Of a DNA stretch of 54,208 nt, positions 24,995 to 34,677 are shown piece by piece (position 1 is the first letter of the stretch; the number at the start of each line of letters is the position of its first letter). The stretch comes from Sphingopyxis flava (GTDB lineage Bacteria; Pseudomonadota; Alphaproteobacteria; Sphingomonadales; Sphingomonadaceae). The stretch is from assembly GCF_900168005.1 (NCBI RefSeq), contig NZ_FUYP01000021.1:1-54208 (forward strand), written 5' to 3'. The notes below the pieces were generated by a model that saw only the letters and a program-made list of their open reading frames with translations, was not told where the DNA came from and made no database searches. Position numbers and translations under genes: made by a program.

Positions 24995-26013
24995 TGCGCG
25001 GACTTCGACCGATTTTCGGCACGTTTCTCGTCGTCCTGTTCGCCATCATGCTGGCGCCACGCGCCGAGGCTGCCGGTCCCACCTGCAATGGGAAGTTCGT
25101 CAACCCGATTACCGACGTCTGCTGGTCATGCCTGTTTCCGCTGTCGGTGGGCGGATTGAAGATCTGGCCGAGCGGCCGACCCGACACGAAGAACCCGGCG
25201 TCTCCCATATGCGCCTGTGCAGATCCTCTACCGCGCATCGGCATTTCCGTGGGCTTCTGGGAGCCTGCCCGCCTGGCGGACGTCACCATGAAGCCCTGGT
25301 GTTTTCCCAATCTTGGCGGAGTGCGCATCGCTCCGGGCTTCGATATCGGTCAGGGCTATCTGGCCGGCCCTTCGATGGTCGGCGGCAGGTCGCAGAGCAC
25401 GGCCAAATGGCATGTGCATTGGTATGTCTATCCGCTGCTCTACTGGATGGAGATCCTTACGGATTTCGTCTGCTTCGAGCAGGCGAGCTTCGACATCGCC
25501 TATATGACCGAGGTCGATCCGCTCTGGCAGGATGACTCGCTTGCGGCGCTCATCAACCCCGAAGCGATCATTTTCGCAAATCCGCTCGCCAAGGCAGCCT
25601 GTGCGGGCGACTGCGTCGCCGGCACGGTGAACCTGCCGCTCGACCAGCTATTCTGGTGCGCAGGTTGTCAGGGGTCCATGTATCCCCTGAACGGGAACAT
25701 CCCGGCGTCGATCGGCCATGTCCAGTCCTCGCGGCTCGCATTGTCGCGCTTTGCCTACAAGATGCACCGGCAGGCGCTCGCCTGGGGCACGATGGGCTCG
25801 GAAGGGCTGTGCAAGAAGTACCTCATGCCAGTCATGCGCAAACAGCAGTACCGGTTTCAGATGACCAATCCGATTCCGACGGTGAGCGGGCGCTTCGCCT
25901 GCTCGGCGATCGGAGCTTCGACAATGCCGCCGGATGCCGGTCGTGCCTATCCCGCGGGGGGCGAGGACATGGGCTATCTGGTCTGGCGCAAGCGCAACTG
26001 CTGCGTGCTGTGA
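24991..26013 (+). CDS. traU: Conjugal transfer protein TraU
   Basis: 340 residues. Signal peptide (PIFGTFLVVLFAIMLAPRAEA), then CNGKFVNPITDVCWSCLFPL, the TraU start motif, ending MGYLVWRKRNCCVL. Many Cys residues need disulfide formation, consistent with the operon-encoded DsbC. TraU is periplasmic and needed for DNA transfer and mating-pair stability. The double ATG at 24991/24994 overlaps the previous gene. Confidence 0.95.
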   Translation: MMRGLRPIFGTFLVVLFAIMLAPRAEAAGPTCNGKFVNPITDVCWSCLFPLSVGGLKIWPSGRPDTKNPASPICACADPLPRIGISVGFWEPARLADVTMKPWCFPNLGGVRIAPGFDIGQGYLAGPSMVGGRSQSTAKWHVHWYVYPLLYWMEILTDFVCFEQASFDIAYMTEVDPLWQDDSLAALINPEAIIFANPLAKAACAGDCVAGTVNLPLDQLFWCAGCQGSMYPLNGNIPASIGHVQSSRLALSRFAYKMHRQALAWGTMGSEGLCKKYLMPVMRKQQYRFQMTNPIPTVSGRFACSAIGASTMPPDAGRAYPAGGEDMGYLVWRKRNCCVL

Positions 26014-26024
26014 AGGAGGGAGCG

Positions 26025-26771
26025 ATGCGACTTCTCATCTTGGGCGCCGTTGGCCTCGTCGCAGCCGCCAGCATGACCGCTCTCCTGGCCCAGACCGTCG
26101 ATGGCATCGATGTTCAGGCCATCAAGAAGCGATCGGCGGACCTTCAGGCGGATGCCGAGGCGTTCGTCGATCAGATCAAGGACCGCGGTGACGCGTTTCG
26201 GGAAGAGGCGGTTACCGTTCGTGACAGCGGCATGGAAAACATGCGGCGCGTCGCGGCGACGGATCTGCCGAAAGGACCTGCAGGGGCTGTCGACTTCGAT
26301 GAAATCGTGCAGGGTGCTGCGACGAACGCCAAAGTCGGCGGCGGGGAGGCGCCGCAGCTCATCGCGTTCGCCAGCCTCTCGATGCCCCCCAAGGCGCTTC
26401 GCCAGCTTATCGAGGACACGGCGAGGGCAGGGGGCGTCGTCGTTTTCCGCGGCTTTCCGAACAATTCGATGAAGGAGTTCTCGCAGGCTCTGGGCAAGAT
26501 CGTCGACCGGGAGGACGATTTCGCCAACATCGGCATCGACCCGAGACTGTTCCGCGCCTTCGACGTACAGGCGGTGCCGACCTACGTCGCGGTCTCATCG
26601 GATTTCGACCTTTGCGCCGGCTTTTCATGCCGAACCAAGGTCCCGCCTCACGACCGGATGATCGGCAATGTGACCGTCGAATATGCGCTGTCGTCGTTCG
26701 CCGAGGGCAACGGTCCGGGCGCGCGCGTGGCGGCGGTGGGTCTCTCCAATCTAAGGAGAGCGTTGCCGTGA
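26025..26771 (+). CDS. trbC: F-type pilus assembly protein TrbC
   Basis: 248 residues from the ATG at 26025 after an AAGGAGGGAG ribosome site. Signal peptide (LLILGAVGLVAAASMTALLA), a helical N-terminal region, then the TrbC thioredoxin-like core: PQLIAFASLSMPPKALRQLI, GVVVFRGFPNNSMKEF, IDPRLFRAFDVQAVPTYVAV with the cis-Pro region. There is no CxxC. TrbC interacts with TraW in F. Ends overlapping the traN GTG. Confidence 0.92.
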   Translation: MRLLILGAVGLVAAASMTALLAQTVDGIDVQAIKKRSADLQADAEAFVDQIKDRGDAFREEAVTVRDSGMENMRRVAATDLPKGPAGAVDFDEIVQGAATNAKVGGGEAPQLIAFASLSMPPKALRQLIEDTARAGGVVVFRGFPNNSMKEFSQALGKIVDREDDFANIGIDPRLFRAFDVQAVPTYVAVSSDFDLCAGFSCRTKVPPHDRMIGNVTVEYALSSFAEGNGPGARVAAVGLSNLRRALP

Positions 26772-28603
26772 GCGTCCGCTTCTCGCTGATGCTGCTTATC
26801 GCGGGTCTTGCCGCCGCCTCCCCCGCTTCTGCCCAGATGTCGGTCGAGGAGGCCCGCCAGGAAGGGCGCTCGCTCGCCAATGAGAAACGGCAGGATACGA
26901 CGCTGGTGCCGACCGACAATGCCCGCGCGGAAGCGGTGCCGGGCTATGGCGGCACGGCGCTGCCGCAAGGCGCCTATTTCGACGATCCGGAAAGAATGGA
27001 AGCGGAAGCCGCGGCGACAAAGGCGTCGAACGAGCAGTATCGCATCACCACGGACGCGGACCGGACACGGCCGACGTTCAGCAATTCCGAGATCCTCGAG
27101 ACAACCGCTCGCGCCACGACCGTCGAGAATGATCCATCGGCCTACCTCGCCGGGGAGAGCATGGGGGGCAGCTCCGGCTCGTGCGTCCCGCTCCCGCCGG
27201 GCTCAGGATCTGAGGGCTATTACGAGGCGACCTGCAACAGCGGCACCAAGGTCGAGGACAGGCCCGAGACCTGCACCATCCGCATGGTGCCCGAGGTGCA
27301 AACCGTCGATAGCTACAAATACTATGTGGTGCCCGACAGCGCATATGGAACCCCGTTCGCGCGCTATGCCGCCATTGCCCCTCATATTTCCTCAGGAGTC
27401 TGCAAGCCGACAGGCGTTCGGAAACAGGCCTGCGCTGCCCATCGCGACTATGGCTGGCCCTGGCCTGACAACAAATATTGCGATGATTATTATGCGACGG
27501 AATATGAATGCACGGCGGATTTGCCGGTCGCGCTCAGCGTCAGCCCGCTCACCGGGGCGTCGTGGCATGCAAAGGGCAGCACGAGCACTGTCGTAACAAG
27601 AAGGGTCGACAGCTGCGGCAGTCTTGCCGGCGATGAGATGTGTTCGTTGCAGCCTGGCGGGGATGTTTGCACGGAAGGACCTGAAACGCGGATCATCGAC
27701 GGCGTTCCGGTGACGCAAGCCTGCTGGGCGTGGAAACGCGACTATGTGTGTCATCGCTTCACGCCGGCAAACGATTGCGGCGATCTAGAAGCGAACGGAA
27801 GCTGCTCCTTTCTGCGCACCGAATGCCTCGACGAGGAGCGGGATGGCGCCTGCAAGGTTGAGGAGCGGGTCTACCGCTGCCCGACACCCGGCAGCGCGGT
27901 GACCGATGCACCGCAATATATCTGCGGAGACGACGTCTATTGCATCAATGGCGACTGCGAGCCGATCGTGCGCGAGGCGTCGACCGAGTTCAAGGATGCG
28001 CTGGTCGCTCTTCACTCCATCGACCAGGCCGGCAAGGAGTTCGACGAGAACAACTTCACGGTTTTCCAGGGCACGCGAGAGACCTGCCACAAGCCGGTAT
28101 TCGGGCTGATCAACTGCTGTGCCGGCAAGGTGTCCGGCTTGTTGAGCGTGGGCGCGGGCGCAGCCGCGCTTGCCGGCGGCCCAGGCGCGATCGCGGCCCT
28201 CGCCACGCCGTTCCTCGCGCTCTTCGCATGCTCTCAGGACGAGATGAAGCTCGACATCAAGGATCGTATGGGCTTCTGCCACAAGGTCGGCACTTACTGT
28301 TCGTCGAGCTTTCTCGGAATCTGCAAGACCCGGCGAACGGCCTATTGCTGCTTTGAAAGCAAGCTCAGCCGCATCCTGCAGGAGCAGGGACGAATTCAGC
28401 TCAGCAAGCCCTGGGGCGCTCCCAAGAAGGAGCAGTGCCTTGGCTTTACGATCGAGGAATTCGCCAGGCTCGACCTTTCCCTCATGGATTTCACCGAGGT
28501 CTATGCCGAGTTCGTCGATGCCGCGCGGCTTCCGGACGAAGTCGAGACGATGACCCAGATCCAGCTGAAAATTCAGGGGTACTATGACCTGCACGGCAAA
28601 TAG
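26768..28603 (+). CDS. traN: Mating-pair stabilisation protein TraN
   Basis: 611 residues from a GTG at 26768 (GTGA overlap with trbC). Signal peptide (FSLMLLIAGLAAASPASA), then a Cys-rich protein ending in the conserved TraN C-terminal half: PVFGLINCCAGKVSGLL, KVGTYCSSSFLGICKTRR, YCCFESKLSRILQEQGR, GFTIEEFARLDLSLMDFTEV. TraN is the outer-membrane adhesin that binds recipient surface proteins. The variable middle (~100-400) sets specificity in enterobacterial TraN and is full of Cys pairs here. Confidence 0.94.
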   Translation: MSVRFSLMLLIAGLAAASPASAQMSVEEARQEGRSLANEKRQDTTLVPTDNARAEAVPGYGGTALPQGAYFDDPERMEAEAAATKASNEQYRITTDADRTRPTFSNSEILETTARATTVENDPSAYLAGESMGGSSGSCVPLPPGSGSEGYYEATCNSGTKVEDRPETCTIRMVPEVQTVDSYKYYVVPDSAYGTPFARYAAIAPHISSGVCKPTGVRKQACAAHRDYGWPWPDNKYCDDYYATEYECTADLPVALSVSPLTGASWHAKGSTSTVVTRRVDSCGSLAGDEMCSLQPGGDVCTEGPETRIIDGVPVTQACWAWKRDYVCHRFTPANDCGDLEANGSCSFLRTECLDEERDGACKVEERVYRCPTPGSAVTDAPQYICGDDVYCINGDCEPIVREASTEFKDALVALHSIDQAGKEFDENNFTVFQGTRETCHKPVFGLINCCAGKVSGLLSVGAGAAALAGGPGAIAALATPFLALFACSQDEMKLDIKDRMGFCHKVGTYCSSSFLGICKTRRTAYCCFESKLSRILQEQGRIQLSKPWGAPKKEQCLGFTIEEFARLDLSLMDFTEVYAEFVDAARLPDEVETMTQIQLKIQGYYDLHGK

Positions 28604-28748
28604 CATGGTCAAGGACGCGATGCGCAGCGTTTCGGTGGAATCGACCGGCGCGGCGCCTACGGACGTCTCCGCCGCGGCCGACCTTTCCCGTTCCCTCCCG
28701 CGCATGAGGCTCGTGGGTGAGAGCATCTATCAGAAAGGAAGTTTGTCC

Positions 28749-29570
28749 ATGCATCCAATCATGGCGGCGCCGCTTCTGGCGCTTTCGCTCGCTGGCCTGG
28801 CTGTTCCCGCGGCGGCCCAGCCGCGCGATGGAGCGTCGGATGGCGTCGAGCGGGCCGATGCCGGCGATGACTTTTACTGTGCAGAACGCAGGCTCGGTCA
28901 ATGGTTCTATTGCAGCAAGCCGCGAGCGACGGAGCCGGAGAAGCAAGCCGTCCCGGTCCCGTCGAGCGCGGTCGAGCGCATGTCCGCCATCACCCGCCAG
29001 CTCGACGAGCTCAAGGCACGGGCGATCCTCGATCCGACCGAGGAAAATGTCATCGCTTACGTCCGATTTCAGCGCGAGCAGCTCGACCGTGCTTCGACCT
29101 TCTCAGACACCTGGCAGCGCGCGCTGTGGCAGAACCCCGATCTCGACTACACGCTGCAGCGGCCTGTTTCGACGGTGGGCAAGCGAGCCTGGCTCGATAA
29201 CCGGCGCGCCGATCGCGATGCGGTTATGGCGAACCTTAGCCAACGCTACGGGCTCTTCTACTTTTATGCGCAGAGCTGCGGCGCATGCGACCTGTTTTCA
29301 CCGATCCTGCGATCGGTGGCCGACAGTCACGGCATGGCGGTGATGGCGGTTTCGATGGACGGCGGGCCGAGCCGCGATTTTCCAAATTATGTCGTCGATG
29401 CGGGCCAGCGCGCGCGCATGGGCGTCCCGGGTAACGAGACGCCGGCGCTCGTACTGTTCGACACCGTCACCAAACGCACGATTCCGGTGGGATATGGGAT
29501 TCTCAGCGCCGACGAGATCATGGATCGCATTTTCGCGCTGACGAACACCAAGGTGGGGAGCGACTTCTGA
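28749..29570 (+). CDS. traF: Conjugal transfer protein TraF (F-type)
   Basis: 273 residues from the ATG at 28749, chosen for its AAGGAAG ribosome site and the signal peptide MHPIMAAPLLALSLAGLAVP. The open frame reaches back to 28584 within traN. Thioredoxin fold at the C-terminus: YGLFYFYAQSCGACDLFSPI with CGAC, then NETPALVLFDTVTKRTIPV. Enterobacterial TraF has lost its CxxC, so the redox motif here suggests an active thiol protein. Helps fold or assemble Cys-rich transfer proteins. Confidence 0.93.
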   Translation: MHPIMAAPLLALSLAGLAVPAAAQPRDGASDGVERADAGDDFYCAERRLGQWFYCSKPRATEPEKQAVPVPSSAVERMSAITRQLDELKARAILDPTEENVIAYVRFQREQLDRASTFSDTWQRALWQNPDLDYTLQRPVSTVGKRAWLDNRRADRDAVMANLSQRYGLFYFYAQSCGACDLFSPILRSVADSHGMAVMAVSMDGGPSRDFPNYVVDAGQRARMGVPGNETPALVLFDTVTKRTIPVGYGILSADEIMDRIFALTNTKVGSDF

Positions 29571-31036
29571 TGGAACAGGTTCGCCGTCGCGGCTTGATCG
29601 GCCGTGTGCTTCGCTCGTCCGCTGCCTGGGCGGGAATATTGGCTATGGCCAATCTCGCGTGCACCGGGACCGCCCGGGCCGACGTCGCCTCCGAGATGAA
29701 CAGCTTCTTTTCGGACGTGGGCGGCGCGGCGAACGTCACCGGCCCATCGGCGTTTCAGGGTCAATCGGCGGGCTATTACTCGCTGGGTAATGTCTGGACC
29801 CGCTTCCCGCAGAAAAGCGTCCAGCCGTTCAATCTTCAGCTTCCGAGCGCGCGTGCGGGATGTGGAGGTATCGACCTCTTCAGTGGGAGCTTCTCCTTCA
29901 TCAATGCCAGCGAGATCATCGCGATGCTGAAGGCGACCGCCAACAATGCGCTCGGCTTTGCCTTCAAGCTCGCCATCGATTCTGTTTCGCCGGAGATCGG
30001 CAAGGTGATGGACGAGTTCAGCCAGAAGGCGCAGCTCCTCAATCAGATGAACATCTCGAGCTGCGAGACGGCGCAGGCGCTGGTCGGCGGAATCTGGCCG
30101 CAGATGGAGACCACGCGCGCGACGATCTGCGAAGCCGTCGGCAACAGCCAGGGCGTATTCTCGGACTGGGCGGCAGCCCGCCAGGGTTGCAACAACGGCA
30201 ACAGGCGGGATTCGACCATCGCGGGAAACACAGACGCGTCGATGAAAGACCAGCTGGTCGGAGAACCGCATAACTACACATGGGAGGCCCTTAAGAAATC
30301 GGCGAAGTTCGGCGCATTCGACAAGACATTCTCCGAATATATCATGACGCTGGTGGGAACGGTCGTGACCACGCCGTCGACCGATCCGAGCGTGGGCGGG
30401 AAGGTCGTGATGTTCGGACCTGCCGAAGAAGCGGTCGTCACTGCGTTGCTCGATGGCACGGCCGACGCGCCGCCCGTCAAGATACTGAAGTGCAACGACG
30501 AGAATTGCTACGATGTGGGGGAGCAGACGCTCTCCGTCCCCGCTTCGTCCGCGCTGCGGCCGCGGATCGCCACGATGATCAGGTCGATGAGCGACAAGAT
30601 CCGCTCCGATACTCCGCTGGACGCCGCCGAGAAGCAGCTCCTCAACCTCGCCACGGTTCCGATCTATAAGATCCTGGGAGTTCAGGCCTATGCGCATTAT
30701 GCGTTGACGGAAGGCGAGATCGAGACGCTGTCCGAGATCGTCGCCGTCGACCTGCTTTCGGCGATGCTCGACAATATGCTCGACCGGGTCGAGCAGGCGA
30801 AGGTTCATTATCAGACCTTCGATCAAGAGACCGCGACGCAGTGGAAACAGCAAATCGCGTCTACCCGGGCGAAATTCAGCCAACGGGACGTCCGGCTGAA
30901 CAACAAGCTCCAGGTGACGATGCAGATCATCAACCGAAGCATTATGCTGGAATCGACGCTCCAGAATTCCATGACGCCCGGTATGGCGGCCGCGCTGAAC
31001 TTTTCGCGCGGCCTCAACGCACAGGGTCTGAACTAG
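29570..31036 (+). CDS. traH: Conjugal transfer protein TraH
   Basis: 488 residues. Signal region to ADVASEMNSFFSDVGGAANV, the TraH N-terminal motif, then GYYSLGNVWTRFPQKSVQPF, GCGGIDLFSGSFSFINASEI and a long helical C-terminal part with a coiled coil. TraH is periplasmic/outer-membrane associated and acts with TraF, TraU and TrbI in pilus assembly. ATG overlaps the last base of the traF stop. Confidence 0.95.
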   Translation: MEQVRRRGLIGRVLRSSAAWAGILAMANLACTGTARADVASEMNSFFSDVGGAANVTGPSAFQGQSAGYYSLGNVWTRFPQKSVQPFNLQLPSARAGCGGIDLFSGSFSFINASEIIAMLKATANNALGFAFKLAIDSVSPEIGKVMDEFSQKAQLLNQMNISSCETAQALVGGIWPQMETTRATICEAVGNSQGVFSDWAAARQGCNNGNRRDSTIAGNTDASMKDQLVGEPHNYTWEALKKSAKFGAFDKTFSEYIMTLVGTVVTTPSTDPSVGGKVVMFGPAEEAVVTALLDGTADAPPVKILKCNDENCYDVGEQTLSVPASSALRPRIATMIRSMSDKIRSDTPLDAAEKQLLNLATVPIYKILGVQAYAHYALTEGEIETLSEIVAVDLLSAMLDNMLDRVEQAKVHYQTFDQETATQWKQQIASTRAKFSQRDVRLNNKLQVTMQIINRSIMLESTLQNSMTPGMAAALNFSRGLNAQGLN

Positions 31037-31052
31037 GCGCGGGGGCAGACCG

Positions 31053-33854
31053 ATGCTTGAGGTCTTCACGGTTGGTGGCGGCGAGTATCTCGTAAACATC
31101 TTCAACGCAGTCGCGGCGTGGTCGGGAGGCGGTGGCTATCGCTCGCTCATCCGCGTCGTCATGGTCATGGGCCTCATCTATTCGCTGCTCGTGGTGGCCT
31201 TCACGCTCAACTATAAGGCGTGGCTGAACTGGTTCCTGCAAGCGACGGCCATTTATCTTTGCCTGATGGTCCCGACGGTGGACATCAAGGTAACGGATCG
31301 CATCAACCCGGGCCTGACGCCATCGACGGTCGACAATGTACCGATGGGATTGGGGGTGCTTGCGAGCTTCACGACACAGGTGGGCGATTGGCTGACGCGG
31401 ACGGCCGAGACCGTCTTCGTCATGCCGAGCGAGCTCAACTACTCGACGAACGGCATGGTGTATGGCGCGCGACTGTTCGATGCGACGCGCAACTTCATCA
31501 TTCGCGATGCGGAGTTCTCGACCAACCTCGAAAACCATTTCAAGAACTGCCTGTTCGGCGATGTGATGCTTTATCAGAAGTCGCTGACCAATCTTGCGAA
31601 GGCGCCCGATCTCTGGGCTGCGGTCGGGCCGGGCTCGGAAGCCCGATCGCAGCAATGGCTTGAGCGACAAGGTGACGGAACGGTTAACAGCTTCATCATC
31701 ACTTGCCGGCAGGCGTACCAGGCGCTCGACGCGCAATGGGGTCCAATGATCGAGGCCAACGCGCCTCTTTGGGGCAAGGAGGTCTATCCCAAGCTCAGCA
31801 ACGCTCTGGCGGCGGACAAGCTCAAACACGACGTTCCCATCGTCAGTGCGGCCTTCACGGGCACGAGCAACAACTTTGCTGAGGTGATGCGCCAGAACAC
31901 AGCAATCAATGCTTTCATGCAGGCCCGAAATTCGATGTCCGGCGGGACGGGCGCCGCAGAGATCGACACCTTCGCGCAGACCCGTGCCGACATTCAGGCG
32001 CGCAACACCTATAATTCGATCGCTCAGCAGGCGATGGCATGGGTTCCGATTTTGAACATCGTGCTGACGGTGGTCTTCTTCGCCATGTTCCCGGTCGTTT
32101 TCCCGCTCTTCCTGATGCCTCAGACGGGCGTCTCGACGCTGAAGGGCTATGTGACAGGGTTCTTCTATCTCGCCGCATGGGGGCCGCTTTACGTCATCCT
32201 TCACATGATCTGCATGACGCGGGCGACGTCGGCAGCGACAGGCGTCGCGGAAGGCGGCGTTACGCTCGCAAGCTATGCGGGGATCGGGGCGGTGAATGGC
32301 GAGACCGCCACGATCGCTGGCTTCATGCTTATGAGCGTGCCCTTTCTCGCGGCAGGCCTCGCGCGCGGCGCGATGTCGATTGCCGGGCATTCCATGTCCA
32401 TGCTCGCGCCGGCGCAGAACGCTGCGGAAGCGGCGGCGCTGGAACAGACGACCGGCAACTATTCGTATGGCAACGTGAGCTGGGCGAATGCCACGTCGAA
32501 CATGCGGCAGGCCGATCAATGGTCGACGGCGCCCACCTATATGGGCGGCGGCGCCAGCTTCGGGTGGCGTCAGGACAATGGCGCCATGGTGACGGGGTTC
32601 GGCAACGGCCAGGAGGTATATGATACATCCGCGGCCATCTCGCGCCTTGGGTTCACGCCGACGATGACATCGGGATCGGTCGCTGAATGGCGCGAAATGG
32701 CCAGCGAGGCGCATCGCCAGGCGCGTGCCTATGAGAATGCCGCCAACGAGATTCTGACCGCGACCCATGCGAACCGCAGCACGTTCGGAAGCTCAACCGA
32801 GCATACGCGGGGTTGGGAATCGAGCAGCGGCAATCAGGCGAATGCCTCTGTAGAGCAGTTCGATCGGCGCACGGGCAGCAGTACCCAGGGCCTGGAAGAG
32901 CGATCGACGATTTCGCAAAGCGAGCGCGTTTCGGGGCGGCACGATCGCCAAGCGCAGATATCCGATCAGATCGGTGGAGCACTTTCGGCCGGCCTTGGCG
33001 GCCGCCGCGGTGGCGGCAACGGAGGCTCGGGTGGGCGCGGGCTGCCGGGGCTCGGAATCAATGTGTCCAAGTCGGGTAGCCAGATGGACACCATGAATTG
33101 GACGACGGACGATTCTCGGAGCAGTGAGAGCGGCAACACCTCGTCAAGCGGGGTTCGTGACGAGCATGCGAACGGTAGCGGCGCTTCGACGTCGGAAGGC
33201 ACCTATGCTCGGAGCGGTGTCTTCGCCCGTGGCTCAAGGACGGATTCGTCGTCGGTCAGCACCGAAGATTCCCTGGCTCTGGCGAAATCCTATTCGGAAA
33301 CCGCGCGACGGCTCGATGAGCTGTCGCAGCAGCTCTCGCGCGACGCGAGCTATGCGGAGACGCATGGAATGCAATTGAGCGAGAACCTGAGTCAGGATCT
33401 CGCCCAATGGTATCGCCACCAGCAGGTCGCAAATCCGGGGCTCGACGCGCCGGAGCTCTGGGCGACCGACTTGACCGATCAGCAGCGAGCGGTTCGGCAG
33501 GAGATGATCACGCGCTGGATGGACGAAAAGCAGGCGTCGATCCGGTCCGAGATCGAGGGCAGGCTCCATGCGCCCGATCTCGTCGATGTGCACCATCCCT
33601 CCGTCGATAGCGCTGCCGACGTTCGGGCGGCCTACCAGCCTCGCGGGCTAGCCGGAGTGCCGGCCGGTCCCGGAGGCGGCCAGTCATCGACGGCAGCGGA
33701 CATAATCGAAGAGGGCAGGGCGGATATCGACCTGACGCGTGAGGCTGCCCAATCCATGCGCGGTCAACGCATCCAAGGCGCGGTCGATGTTCAAAGCGAG
33801 GTAAACCGGGGCAGGGACCATGGCTTCTTCCATGATCCCAAGCTGCGAGAATGA
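31053..33854 (+). CDS. traG: Conjugal transfer protein TraG
   Basis: 933 residues. The N-terminal ~480 residues have several membrane segments (IRVVMVMGLIYSLLVVAFTL, WFLQATAIYLCLMV, WVPILNIVLTVVFFAMFPVV, IAGFMLMSVPFLAAGLA), matching the VirB6-like part needed for pilus assembly. The rest is a long Ser/Gly-rich periplasmic region. Near 740-850 is a helical segment (ARRLDELSQQLSRDASYAET, LAQWYRHQQ) that recurs in the separate secreted protein at 34203-34631. In F the C-terminal part mediates mating-pair stabilisation and is the target of entry exclusion. Last gene of the operon; no clear terminator follows. Confidence 0.93.
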   Translation: MLEVFTVGGGEYLVNIFNAVAAWSGGGGYRSLIRVVMVMGLIYSLLVVAFTLNYKAWLNWFLQATAIYLCLMVPTVDIKVTDRINPGLTPSTVDNVPMGLGVLASFTTQVGDWLTRTAETVFVMPSELNYSTNGMVYGARLFDATRNFIIRDAEFSTNLENHFKNCLFGDVMLYQKSLTNLAKAPDLWAAVGPGSEARSQQWLERQGDGTVNSFIITCRQAYQALDAQWGPMIEANAPLWGKEVYPKLSNALAADKLKHDVPIVSAAFTGTSNNFAEVMRQNTAINAFMQARNSMSGGTGAAEIDTFAQTRADIQARNTYNSIAQQAMAWVPILNIVLTVVFFAMFPVVFPLFLMPQTGVSTLKGYVTGFFYLAAWGPLYVILHMICMTRATSAATGVAEGGVTLASYAGIGAVNGETATIAGFMLMSVPFLAAGLARGAMSIAGHSMSMLAPAQNAAEAAALEQTTGNYSYGNVSWANATSNMRQADQWSTAPTYMGGGASFGWRQDNGAMVTGFGNGQEVYDTSAAISRLGFTPTMTSGSVAEWREMASEAHRQARAYENAANEILTATHANRSTFGSSTEHTRGWESSSGNQANASVEQFDRRTGSSTQGLEERSTISQSERVSGRHDRQAQISDQIGGALSAGLGGRRGGGNGGSGGRGLPGLGINVSKSGSQMDTMNWTTDDSRSSESGNTSSSGVRDEHANGSGASTSEGTYARSGVFARGSRTDSSSVSTEDSLALAKSYSETARRLDELSQQLSRDASYAETHGMQLSENLSQDLAQWYRHQQVANPGLDAPELWATDLTDQQRAVRQEMITRWMDEKQASIRSEIEGRLHAPDLVDVHHPSVDSAADVRAAYQPRGLAGVPAGPGGGQSSTAADIIEEGRADIDLTREAAQSMRGQRIQGAVDVQSEVNRGRDHGFFHDPKLRE

Positions 33855-33860
33855 GGAGCT

Positions 33861-34067
33861 TTAGACGAACAGGACGAAATAGCCGACGCAGCCAGCCATG
33901 AGCAGATAGGCCAATGCATAGCCGATGCGACCGCCGAGCGTAGGATTGCCATCGTGATCGACAGCCGTCCCTATTTCGCAATATTCCTCGTCAACATGCG
34001 TGCAGACCGGCGTGCCCGAAGCCTTGGTCCTATTATAGGTTTCGATGTCGAATTTCACGGTTCGCAT
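33861..34067 (-). CDS. Small membrane protein beside traG
   Basis: 68 residues from the ATG at 34067, which follows a GGGAG ribosome site. Soluble N-terminal half (MRTVKFDIETYNRTKASGTP, then two Cys) and one C-terminal membrane helix (IGYALAYLLMAGCVGYFVLF). It ends 6 bases after traG on the opposite strand and is divergent from the TraG-like secreted protein. Not recognised. Its location matches that of the entry-exclusion genes in F, so a surface or immunity role is conceivable. Confidence 0.6.
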   Translation of the reverse strand: MRTVKFDIETYNRTKASGTPVCTHVDEEYCEIGTAVDHDGNPTLGGRIGYALAYLLMAGCVGYFVLFV

Positions 34068-34202
34068 GGTGAACTCCCAGGAAGTTCACTAGCATGTTCA
34101 ATCTTTGTTCACAAGGGGCGGCACTGTCCGAACGGCCATACGGCGCGCCGCTTTGCCCGATTAGGAATGGTCAAACGCAAGGTTGCGCGGAGGGGGTTCG
34201 AG

Positions 34203-34631
34203 ATGAAATGGATGGCAGTTGTCATTGCCGGTAGCGCCCTCCTGGCCCAAGGTGGCCTTGCGACGGCAAAGGAGAGTGCGCTGCCACCACGGGAGTGCGC
34301 CGCCAAGGCACAGGCGGCGGCGATGAAACTCCGGGATATGGCCTCTGCGATCGAAGCGGAGGCTGCTTATGCCGAGCGGCACGGCGGGGCGTTTTCGCCC
34401 GAGCTCACCCAGGAATTCGTTCAATGGTATCGCGCGCAGAGCGCGAAAGCCGGAAGCGAATTGCCGGATCTGGGAAAGACGGATCTCACAGTTGATGAGG
34501 CTCGGGCGCGGCAAGCGGCGGTTGACCGCTTTCAGCGGGAGAGAAGCGACCGCCAAAATGCCATGGTTGCCGCGATCCATCGCGAGGCTGCGAGGGGATG
34601 TCCGGTGCTTGATCGCCCCGCGTCAAGATAG
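34203..34631 (+). CDS. Secreted protein resembling the TraG C-terminal segment
   Basis: 142 residues from the ATG at 34203, with a signal peptide (MKWMAVVIAGSALLAQGGLA-TA). The mature part aligns by eye with TraG residues ~741-850. Shared positions include AxYAExHG (AAYAERHGG versus ASYAETHGM), Leu-x-Gln-(D/E)-x3-QWYRxQ (LTQEFVQWYRAQ versus LSQDLAQWYRHQ), a spaced Leu, then TDLT and a downstream RQ. It is thus a stand-alone periplasmic copy of a TraG domain. Roles to consider: entry exclusion or immunity by competing with donor TraG, or a structural partner of TraG. The upstream open frame to 33954 is shadow. Confidence 0.75.
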   Translation: MKWMAVVIAGSALLAQGGLATAKESALPPRECAAKAQAAAMKLRDMASAIEAEAAYAERHGGAFSPELTQEFVQWYRAQSAKAGSELPDLGKTDLTVDEARARQAAVDRFQRERSDRQNAMVAAIHREAARGCPVLDRPASR

Positions 34632-34677
34632 CAGGGATCGTGGACCAAGCGGCCGATCTCAGTGCTGCAGCTCGTGT

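Noticed and set aside
29387..31105. 572-codon minus-strand open frame opposite traH
   Set aside because: Antisense shadow of traH; composition not protein-like.
31014..32768. 584-codon minus-strand open frame opposite traG
   Set aside because: Antisense shadow in high-GC DNA; Arg/His-rich, no ribosome site.
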